Positions 35,761 to 42,525 of a DNA stretch of 42,525 nt are shown here, one piece after another (position 1 is the stretch's first letter; each line of letters starts with the position of its first letter). A program made the position numbers and the translations under genes. A model generated the notes under the pieces. The model was not told where the DNA came from and did not search any database. It worked only from the letters and a program-made list of their open reading frames with translations. The DNA comes from Bacillota bacterium. Its GTDB lineage: Bacteria > Bacillota > Clostridia > Tissierellales > Peptoniphilaceae. Where the stretch lies: NCBI GenBank assembly GCA_023394045.1, contig JAEXBN010000021.1, positions 1 through 42,525 of the forward strand, read 5' to 3'.

Positions 35761-37080
35761 ATGAGTTTACGCGAAGAATTGCTGAAAAAAATTGATGACC
35801 GGACGATTCGAGTTGGCGTGGTTGGCCTCGGCTATGTGGGGCTTCCCTTGGCGGTCGAGAAAGCCAAGGCCGGTTTTGAAACGATCGGCTTCGACGTGCA
35901 GGATGAAAAAGTGGAGATGGTGAACGCCGGTAAGAATTATATCGGCGACGTGGTGGATGATGATTTGAAAAAATTGGTGGATGAGGGCAAGCTCCGTGCG
36001 ACAACGGATTTTTCCTTTATTCAGGATGTGGATTTTGTTGCGATTTGTGTTCCGACCCCGCTGGATGATCATCAGCAGCCGGACATCAGCTACGTCAAGT
36101 CCTCCACCGAGAGCATTTCCCAGCATCTGAAAAAGGGAACCATGGTTGTCTTGGAGTCCACCACCTATCCGGGAACGACAGAAGAGCTGATCCGTCCGAT
36201 TCTTGAAGAAGGATCCGGACTGAAATGCGGGGAGGATTTTTATCTGGGCTTCTCGCCGGAGCGCGTGGATCCGGGCAACAAACAGTACAAAACGAAGAAT
36301 ACCCCGAAGGTGGTGGGCGCGATTGGCAAGGACGCAACCGAAGTGATCGCCGCCATGTACAGCGCCGTGTTGGAGGGAGAAGTCTATCAGGTGTCTTCGC
36401 CGGCGGTTGCTGAAATGGAAAAAATTTTGGAGAACACCTACCGCAACGTGAACATCGGTCTTGTGAATGAGCTGGCGATTCTGTGCCACCGCATGGGCAT
36501 CTCCATCTGGGAAGTGGTGGATGCCGCGAAAACCAAGCCGTATGGGTTCCAGCCCTTCTATCCGGGGCCGGGTCTGGGGGGACATTGCATCCCGCTGGAT
36601 CCGTATTATCTGTCATGGAAGGCGCGCGAATTTGATTTCCATACATCCATGATTGAGGCATCGATGATGGTGAATGATAAGATGCCGGAGTATACGGTGG
36701 ATCGCGCCGCCGGAATGCTCAACCGCTATAAGAAGCCGCTCAACGGATCCAAAGTCCTCGTGCTGGGGGTCGCTTATAAAAATGACATTGATGATTACCG
36801 CGAAAGCCCGGCGATTGATGTGATTCAGATTCTGAAAGAGCGCGGAGCGGAGGTGGAATTTTTTGATCCGTACATCAAGACCTTCCGCCACCATGGCGAG
36901 GTCTTTACGGGCATGGATCATTTGTCGGAGGAGGATGTCCGCTCCGCTGATCTGGTTCTGATTACCACGGCTCATCAGGCCTATGATTATCCGATGATTC
37001 TTCATAATGCACAGGCGATCTTTGATGCGCGCAATGCGATTCCGCATCCGGAAGAATATGATTTTGTGGAAACGCTCTAA
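35761..37080 (+). CDS. Nucleotide-sugar dehydrogenase (UDP-GlcNAc/ManNAc or UDP-glucose 6-dehydrogenase family)
   Basis: 439 aa. It would oxidise the 6-hydroxyl of a UDP-sugar to a uronic acid with two NAD+. The Rossmann motif GLGYVGLPLA is at 22-31, CVPTPL at 96-101, ESTTYPGTT at 132-140, GFSPERVDPG at 163-172, and the catalytic Cys276 is in GLGGHCIPLDPYYLSW. The pattern is that of the WbpA/TviB branch that makes N-acetylhexosaminuronic acids, but UDP-glucose cannot be excluded. The ATG at 35761 follows GGGGAG by 6 nt. First gene of a capsule- or exopolysaccharide-type cluster. Confidence 0.9.
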   Translation: MSLREELLKKIDDRTIRVGVVGLGYVGLPLAVEKAKAGFETIGFDVQDEKVEMVNAGKNYIGDVVDDDLKKLVDEGKLRATTDFSFIQDVDFVAICVPTPLDDHQQPDISYVKSSTESISQHLKKGTMVVLESTTYPGTTEELIRPILEEGSGLKCGEDFYLGFSPERVDPGNKQYKTKNTPKVVGAIGKDATEVIAAMYSAVLEGEVYQVSSPAVAEMEKILENTYRNVNIGLVNELAILCHRMGISIWEVVDAAKTKPYGFQPFYPGPGLGGHCIPLDPYYLSWKAREFDFHTSMIEASMMVNDKMPEYTVDRAAGMLNRYKKPLNGSKVLVLGVAYKNDIDDYRESPAIDVIQILKERGAEVEFFDPYIKTFRHHGEVFTGMDHLSEEDVRSADLVLITTAHQAYDYPMILHNAQAIFDARNAIPHPEEYDFVETL

Positions 37081-37122
37081 GATTTTGCGAAAGCACTTGA
37101 ATAAGGACGGTAAGGGGATCTC

Positions 37123-38382
37123 ATGCGTATCTGGATTGTGAACAACTATGCCATTCCGCCGCAATATGGCGGATTGGTGCGCCACTTTTATTTTTCAAAA
37201 TATTTGCGCGCTCATGGTCATGAGGTCCGTATTTTCACAGGAAGCCAGATACACAATACGTCCTATAATTTCGTCGATCCCGGTCATCTCATCAAGGAGA
37301 TGGTGGTGGATGGCGTTCCGTATTCGTATGTGCGGACGATCTCGTATACGAAGAACAACTGGCGCCGAGTGTTGAATATGCTTCAATTTTCTTATCGGTG
37401 CCGCCAGGCGATGGAGATGCTGGATCGCGAGGGAGAGCATCCGGATGTGATCTATGCCTCTTCTCCGCTGCCCATGGCGGCGAAGAGCGCGTTAACTTTT
37501 GCACGGCATCACAAGGTTCCATTTGTCTTTGAAGTTCGGGACTTGTGGCCGGAGTCCATCGTGGAATATGGCCATTTGGAGCACCAGCTTTGGAGCAAGC
37601 CGATGATTTCCGCCCTCTACCACCTCGAACATGCTCTTTACCGCGGTGCGGATGCGAACATTTTTACGATGGAAGGCGGCGCGGATTATTTGCGGGAGCA
37701 TCGATGGACGGATGTTCCCCTTGATCGGGTGTATTCCATTAATAATGGCGTGGATTTGCAGGATTTCAACGCCAATTTGCAGCATTTTACCTACACGGAT
37801 CCGGATCTGGATGATGAGGCAACCTTCAAAATTGTTTATGTGGGATCCATCCGCATGATTTATCATCTCGATCAGATGCTGGATGTGGCGCTTCGTATTC
37901 GGAACAGGCTGCCGCAGGTGCGTTTCTTTTTCTATGGAGACGGCCCGGAGCGTGCGCGGCTGGAAAAACGAGTGAAGGAAGAAGCCATCTCTAATGTGTT
38001 TTTTAAGGGCAAAGTGAATAAAGAGATGATTCCCAGCATTCTGAAACGCGCCGATGTGGGGCTGGCGCATAATAATCGGATGCCGCTCGCGCGTTTCGGA
38101 ACGAGTAATAATAAGCTGTTTGACTATCTGGCGGGAGGTGTTCCCGTGCTCTCTACCGTCAAATCCAATTATTCACTTATCGAGAGGGAAAAGATTGGCG
38201 TGGAGACCGAAGAGCAGACGGTGGAGTCGATCAGCGAGGCGATCCGGTATCTGGTGGAGCTTCCGGAGGAAGAACGACGGGCGATGGGGCAGCGCGCAGC
38301 AGAATTGGCGAAAGAGTATGATTATCGCCGCCTCACGGAAAAACTGGAAGCCATTTTGAAGCGCGTCTGTGAGGGAAGATAG
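37123..38382 (+). CDS. Glycosyltransferase family 4 (WbuB-like)
   Basis: 419 aa with a GT-B fold. The N-terminus (NNYAIPPQYGGLVRHFYFSK) is characteristic of WbuB-type enzymes, and PFVFEVRDLWPESIVE is conserved. The C-terminal donor domain holds KIVYVGSI and GTSNNKLFDYLAGGVPVLST. It would add a sugar to a lipid-linked repeat unit on the cytoplasmic face. It lies 42 nt after the dehydrogenase with GTAAGGGG upstream, in one operon. Confidence 0.9.
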   Translation: MRIWIVNNYAIPPQYGGLVRHFYFSKYLRAHGHEVRIFTGSQIHNTSYNFVDPGHLIKEMVVDGVPYSYVRTISYTKNNWRRVLNMLQFSYRCRQAMEMLDREGEHPDVIYASSPLPMAAKSALTFARHHKVPFVFEVRDLWPESIVEYGHLEHQLWSKPMISALYHLEHALYRGADANIFTMEGGADYLREHRWTDVPLDRVYSINNGVDLQDFNANLQHFTYTDPDLDDEATFKIVYVGSIRMIYHLDQMLDVALRIRNRLPQVRFFFYGDGPERARLEKRVKEEAISNVFFKGKVNKEMIPSILKRADVGLAHNNRMPLARFGTSNNKLFDYLAGGVPVLSTVKSNYSLIEREKIGVETEEQTVESISEAIRYLVELPEEERRAMGQRAAELAKEYDYRRLTEKLEAILKRVCEGR

Positions 38383-38444
38383 AAGCTGACGTGTGCAGCG
38401 ATGAGCGCATTCTCTTGATGCGCTGAACAGGAAGTGAGGAAACG

Positions 38445-39641
38445 ATGCATGTGGTCCTGCTCGGCGCGGGGGTGTCGATTCATTGCATAAAAATTGCCAA
38501 TGGCTTGGTTCAGCGGGGACATCGTGTGAGCCTGGTCACGCTGCCATCCCACGCAGCGCCGGAGGGTTCGTATGATCCCATGGTGGAACAGCATCTGTTG
38601 CCGCGGGATGGATATTTTTTTCAAGGGCGGGCACTGAAAAAAATCTTCAGAGAGGTTTCTGGAGATGTGGTTTATGCTCATTACGCCACCGGATATGGGA
38701 CGATTCTTCGGCAGAGTGGGATTCATCCTTCCGTCTTGGCGGTCTGGGGGAGCGATATCTACGATTTTCCCGGAAAATCGCCGGCGCATCGCTGGCTCGT
38801 GCGTGACAATCTCCGTTTTCCGGATGCCCTTTTTTCCACCAGCTACGTGATGGCGGAGGCGGCGCAAAAGATTCTGCCTTGTTCGTTGCGCATTACTCCT
38901 TTTGGTGTCGATATGCAGCGGTTTTCTCCGGAGACAGTTCTTGCGGTGGAAGGACAAGACGCGCACGGCGCCATGGGGCTTCCCCCTGAGGTGCAGGCGC
39001 AGCTTCCGGCGGAGGACGGACGCATCCATATCGGCTTTATTAAGGGACTGTCGGAAAAATACGGCTTGCGGTATCTCATGGAAGCCGTGGCGCGTTTCAT
39101 GGATTCGGAAGCGGAAGGGATTCCCTTTGATCTTTGTCTGGATGTCTATGGGCGCGGGGATGGAGAACCGGCGCTGAGGCAGCTCTCCAAGGATCTGAAG
39201 ATCGAAGACCGCGTGATTTTTCATGGAGCCATTTCGAATGCCTTCGTTCCGGAAGTCCTGCACCGCGTCCAGCTGTTTTGCGCCCCGTCGACGCTGGATA
39301 GCGAGAGTTTCGGCGTTTCGGCGGTGGAAGCCATGGCCTGCGGCGTTCCGGCGATCGTGTCCGATGTGGATGGTTTCCGTGAGGTGACCGCAGAGGGAAC
39401 TTTTGCGGTGATGGTGCCGAGGAAGAATGCGGAAGCGTTAGAGACAGCGATTCGCCTCCTGCTGAATGAGCCTCAAAAGGCGCAGGAAATGGCAAAACAA
39501 GCGCGGGATCACGTGGCGGCGCTGTATGATTGGAACGAAAATATACAAAACATTGCAGAGGGATTGCAGTGCGTGGTGAATGGAGGCGTGTGGCTGCGCG
39601 ATGAGGATTTTCATGCCCGTCGTGTGTCGGAGCGCCCATGA
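38445..39641 (+). CDS. Glycosyltransferase family 4
   Basis: 398 aa, GT-B fold. AVWGSDIYDFP and TPFGVDMQRFSP belong to the acceptor side. The donor domain has IGFIKGLSEKYG and the EX7E motif (ESFGVSAVE), followed by AMACGVPAIVSDVDGFREV. It would work on the same repeat unit as the previous enzyme. Preceded by GAAGTGAGGAAACG. Sugar specificity cannot be read from sequence. Confidence 0.88.
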   Translation: MHVVLLGAGVSIHCIKIANGLVQRGHRVSLVTLPSHAAPEGSYDPMVEQHLLPRDGYFFQGRALKKIFREVSGDVVYAHYATGYGTILRQSGIHPSVLAVWGSDIYDFPGKSPAHRWLVRDNLRFPDALFSTSYVMAEAAQKILPCSLRITPFGVDMQRFSPETVLAVEGQDAHGAMGLPPEVQAQLPAEDGRIHIGFIKGLSEKYGLRYLMEAVARFMDSEAEGIPFDLCLDVYGRGDGEPALRQLSKDLKIEDRVIFHGAISNAFVPEVLHRVQLFCAPSTLDSESFGVSAVEAMACGVPAIVSDVDGFREVTAEGTFAVMVPRKNAEALETAIRLLLNEPQKAQEMAKQARDHVAALYDWNENIQNIAEGLQCVVNGGVWLRDEDFHARRVSERP

Positions 39642-39713
39642 GCATGATCAACGCGTGGCTTTTATCGATGCGTTGTCTTTGGATGAGAGGAAACAGGGAA
39701 AAGGAGGAAGCAT

Positions 39714-41093
39714 ATGGAATTATCGTTCGGCTTTAAGCTGTTCCTTTGCGTGATCATTTTCCTCTGTTCAACCCTCTTGTTTTATCTGGCTGCGGGAACG
39801 CTGAACCCGACTAAATTAAACATGATTAATATTACGTACTACAGCTATATGATCTTTACCTATATTGGCGCTTCTTTGGCTTTTTTGGGCTATCGGACGC
39901 ATTATCTCATTGCCAAGATCCGGGTGGAGGAGACCTTTTATCGCGGCTATTTTTATGTGGCGTTGTTGGGTTTGCTCTTTCCTCTCATGGTGCTTCTGGT
40001 CGGCGCCCTCTTTCGCCTTTTTCATACGCCTTCGTATCAGGAATATCTGAGGCGTCCGGTGGATGTGGAATGGTCCCGTGATACGCTGCAATTCGTCTGT
40101 TTCGCCGGCTTTTTAGCGGTGAGCATCGCAGTGACGATCTGGTTTTATGTGAGCGCGGGGCAATGGCCGCTCCTCCCTTGGTTTACCGGGACAGCAACCG
40201 GAGAGATGCGTCAGATTCTCGGGCGCACGGCCTTTATCAATCCCTACATTAAAAATTTGTTCATGGTGCAATTTCCGGCGTTCTTGTCTTTTTTCGTGTA
40301 CATCAAAGCGCGGAAAATCAAATCGATGCGCTGGATCTTGCTGTTTGTTGGCTATCTTCTGATTTCCATCATCGGAAAAACCTATGATTTTCAGAAGGCA
40401 CCCGTGTTGATGTATCTCATGTTTTTCTTTCTGGCAGAGATTTTCATCGGCCGTTTGAAATGGGGAGTGTTGCTGGCCGCGTTGGGGGGGATGCTGGCGA
40501 TCCTCGCCGCGATGTATGTGTTTGTCTTTCATTTTGAGTACAGCTTAGTGGATCCCTTTTCCGGTCCGATGGGGCGCTTTTTCTTTACTCAGGTAGCGGG
40601 CTTCTTTCATACCGTGGAGATTTTTCCGGCACGGCATGGCTATTTGAGAGGCGAGAGCCTTCCCACCATTCTGGCGCAGCTCTTTGAGGTTCCGAGAAGC
40701 TGGAACCGATCCGCCAACATCATCATGCAATTGCTGAATCCGAGCCGCGTCCTGAACCACACCGCAGGGGTGATGAATACGGTATTTATGGGCGAAGCCT
40801 ATGCGAATTGGGGTCCGTTCGGCCTCGTGGGAGGCGTGGCTTTTGTGGGCGTGCTTTTCGGTCTGGTGCATCATTTCTTTTTGAATTTGCCCAAAAATGC
40901 ATCCACCATCACCCTCTATCTTGTCTTTACTTGGCTGTTTTCGATCGCTTTTCAAGGCGGCTTTGTGGACTTTCTGTATAATGCAAACCTATTGCTTTTG
41001 GTGCTCTTCTTTATTGTGATGGAGAGCGTGACGGGGATACGCCCATATCACATGGACAGAGTAGGAGGACTTCATGGATCAGGGAATCACTAA
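39714..41093 (+). CDS. Polysaccharide polymerase-like membrane protein (Wzy-type)
   Basis: 459 aa with ten or more membrane helices and a larger outside loop in the second half (about 285-345). The segment GEAYANWGPFGLVGGVAFVG resembles a common feature of O-antigen or oligosaccharide repeat-unit polymerases. Position between glycosyltransferases and a Wzz-like protein supports the role. AAAAGGAGG precedes the ATG. The polymerase call is by topology and context, since Wzy proteins share little sequence. Confidence 0.75.
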   Translation: MELSFGFKLFLCVIIFLCSTLLFYLAAGTLNPTKLNMINITYYSYMIFTYIGASLAFLGYRTHYLIAKIRVEETFYRGYFYVALLGLLFPLMVLLVGALFRLFHTPSYQEYLRRPVDVEWSRDTLQFVCFAGFLAVSIAVTIWFYVSAGQWPLLPWFTGTATGEMRQILGRTAFINPYIKNLFMVQFPAFLSFFVYIKARKIKSMRWILLFVGYLLISIIGKTYDFQKAPVLMYLMFFFLAEIFIGRLKWGVLLAALGGMLAILAAMYVFVFHFEYSLVDPFSGPMGRFFFTQVAGFFHTVEIFPARHGYLRGESLPTILAQLFEVPRSWNRSANIIMQLLNPSRVLNHTAGVMNTVFMGEAYANWGPFGLVGGVAFVGVLFGLVHHFFLNLPKNASTITLYLVFTWLFSIAFQGGFVDFLYNANLLLLVLFFIVMESVTGIRPYHMDRVGGLHGSGNH

Positions 41094-42453
41094 AAATCGA
41101 TTGATGGCCAGCGTGCGGCGCTGTCTGCCGTGGATGGCGGCATTGATTTTGCTGAGTGTCGCAGGACTGGGGTTTTTGAATATCAAGCGCCAGAAGGACA
41201 CGATCGCCAACGACCAGCGTTTGGCACAGGAGATGGAGAAGGAGAATGCCTCGAGTCAGGCTTCGCCGCAAGAGGGCTCCCAACAGGAGAGCGTCGCCGA
41301 GAAACGCGCAGAACAGAACTTCAACTGGTCGGATTTGCAGGTGCGCTACTACGATACGCGGCTTGATGAGCTGATGGAGATCAACCGCGAGGCAACCAAC
41401 TATTTACAGAAGTCCTATTTGAGCCAAGGCGACCTGTTTGATTTTCCCGTCTCGCGCATTTTGCTTTCCATTCATGCGCCCATGCAGCCGGAAAGCGATG
41501 CGGGAATGCAAAACGAGACGGCCTATCAGTATCGGGCGATCGAAAGCCTTTATGAATCGGATGCCTTTGATCAGGCGGCGCGTGAAGCGCTGGGAGAACC
41601 GGATTTATCCGCCATTTACCTGCATGAACTGATTCAGGTGAAATACGATCCGACGATGGGCATCGTTTCCCTGAGCGCGATGCATCCGGATCCGGAGAAA
41701 GCGCAGCTCCTGGCGCAGCTTGCCCTGAAGGAGATGGAGCGCAAAATGGGTGCGATCGGCTATGATACCAAGACGTTTCACGTGATCGACGAATCGCTGC
41801 GGACGGAGGAGCTGGACGATGTGTATACGGAGCGCCGTGACTTGCTTCGCGATATCAAAACGAATCAGGATGAGCTGACTCTTTTGATTGCGCAGGAGCC
41901 GCCTGTGGCACAGCAGAGGGATACGGCACAGAAAACCGCGCCCGTCGTCCGGTCGTTCAGCGTCCGGAATCTGGCGATCTATCTTGCGGCGGGATTTTTC
42001 CTCGGATTGGTGCTTTCCGCAGGACTTCTGGTCGTTGATGTTCTGGTGCACATCAACCGTCTGCTTCCCGAAGACTATCGCGCCGATGGCGTGCAGGCGC
42101 TGATTCGGCGCGCCAATCGCAAGAAAGCGCCAAAAGGAGTGCTTACGCTGAAAGATGATGCGAGCGTCGCTTCTTTTTTGAAAAAATATTTTGTAGGGAC
42201 AGATCCGGCACACATTCTTTTGCTGACCGCTGAAGGCAAGGATGAAGCGGTTGTTGCTTCGGATGCGTATGAACTCTTTGCGAAGGGTGCGTTCCCCGTG
42301 GATGGCACCATGATTTTACCGGATGCATGGTCCGATGTGGAAAAAGTGGTTTTATTTGCCCCGGAGCAGATGCATCGGAAAGCGTATGAGCCGTTGAAGG
42401 GGAGCCTTCTGATGGCGCACCAGTCGGTCGATTGTGTGGTTTTATTGGGATGA
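41074..42453 (+). CDS. Wzz-like chain-length/capsule biosynthesis protein
   Basis: 459 aa. One N-terminal helix (about 19-36), a long outside region with a coiled-coil tendency, including the Gln/Glu/Ser-rich 48-75 and the helix around EELDDVYTERRDLLRDIKTN, a second helix (about 304-325), then ~130 cytoplasmic residues. The layout is that of Wzz/CapA-type regulators, but the tail is unlike short Wzz ends and has no Walker motif, so it may be a degenerate kinase-like domain. The start overlaps the polymerase stop by 20 nt with AGGAGG just upstream. Confidence 0.75.
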   Translation: MDQGITKNRLMASVRRCLPWMAALILLSVAGLGFLNIKRQKDTIANDQRLAQEMEKENASSQASPQEGSQQESVAEKRAEQNFNWSDLQVRYYDTRLDELMEINREATNYLQKSYLSQGDLFDFPVSRILLSIHAPMQPESDAGMQNETAYQYRAIESLYESDAFDQAAREALGEPDLSAIYLHELIQVKYDPTMGIVSLSAMHPDPEKAQLLAQLALKEMERKMGAIGYDTKTFHVIDESLRTEELDDVYTERRDLLRDIKTNQDELTLLIAQEPPVAQQRDTAQKTAPVVRSFSVRNLAIYLAAGFFLGLVLSAGLLVVDVLVHINRLLPEDYRADGVQALIRRANRKKAPKGVLTLKDDASVASFLKKYFVGTDPAHILLLTAEGKDEAVVASDAYELFAKGAFPVDGTMILPDAWSDVEKVVLFAPEQMHRKAYEPLKGSLLMAHQSVDCVVLLG

Positions 42454-42460
42454 TGAGCAG

Positions 42461-42486
42461 CTGACCGGCAAGCCTCTGCTGGTCAG
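42461..42486 (+). other. Hairpin without T-run after the Wzz-like gene
   Basis: CTGACCGGCA pairs with TGCTGGTCAG (one G-U) around a 6-nt loop. No T-run follows. CAGGAGTGAGG at the window end looks like a ribosome binding site for the next gene, so the operon probably continues to the right. Confidence 0.5.
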
Positions 42487-42525
42487 GACATGAGGAACAT
42501 TGAGACGATACGTACAGGAGTGAGG

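Overview
The window looks like the chromosome of a host-associated Bacillota, most likely an anaerobic member of the Clostridia/Tissierellia. The reasons are strong AGGAGG-type ribosome binding sites, lipoprotein solute-binding proteins, a sortase-type PKTGD anchor, wall enzymes carrying YG-like binding repeats, a YtrA-type GntR/ABC operon, and GC a little over half. This is inference; no rRNA or tRNA gene is present to fix the taxon.

Layout. 1-430: tandem array of 52-53 bp hairpin units that runs off the left edge. 674-733: six phased 10-bp repeats. 788-7806: operon for uptake and phosphorolysis of beta-1,3-galactosyl-N-acetylhexosamine (lacto-N-biose/galacto-N-biose), made of binding lipoprotein, two permeases, a 70-aa two-helix protein, a GH112 phosphorylase and an MsmX/UgpC-like ATPase. 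8100-8676: ferritin with a promoter and operator-like dyad. 8961-13683: peptide/nickel-type ABC importer whose two ATPases are fused. 13748-16017: a tiny gene with a heptamer repeat, then a surface protein (DUF6273, InlB-type repeats, PKTGD anchor) broken by a frameshift. 16127-17668: 28 full units of a 54-55 bp hairpin repeat. 18035-22678: M20 peptidase, frameshifted C69 dipeptidase, YitT-type membrane protein and isochorismatase-fold hydrolase. 22894-27450: hotdog thioesterase and two ABC exporter systems, one led by a GntR regulator. 27900-35510: four consecutive secreted wall enzymes with one shared binding repeat and four different catalytic ends (3D-like barrel, M23 peptidase, YkuD L,D-transpeptidase, GH25 muramidase). 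35761-42453: polysaccharide locus with nucleotide-sugar dehydrogenase, two GT4 glycosyltransferases, Wzy-like polymerase and Wzz-like protein; it continues past the right edge.

How it fits together. The left part imports mucin- or milk-type disaccharides and splits them with phosphate. The middle part handles iron storage, peptide or metal import and peptide turnover. The right part builds and remodels the envelope. Sites fitting the published WalR pattern (TGTWAH-N5-TGTWAH) precede the first wall enzyme exactly and the last one with one mismatch. The most unusual DNA is the pair of non-coding hairpin arrays, whose stems keep pairing where their sequence changes. Other notable points are the four-enzyme wall cassette with a ~65-residue repeat I cannot match to classical choline-binding repeats, and a GTTAR-N6-CTAAC dyad shared by the ferritin and the adjacent importer.
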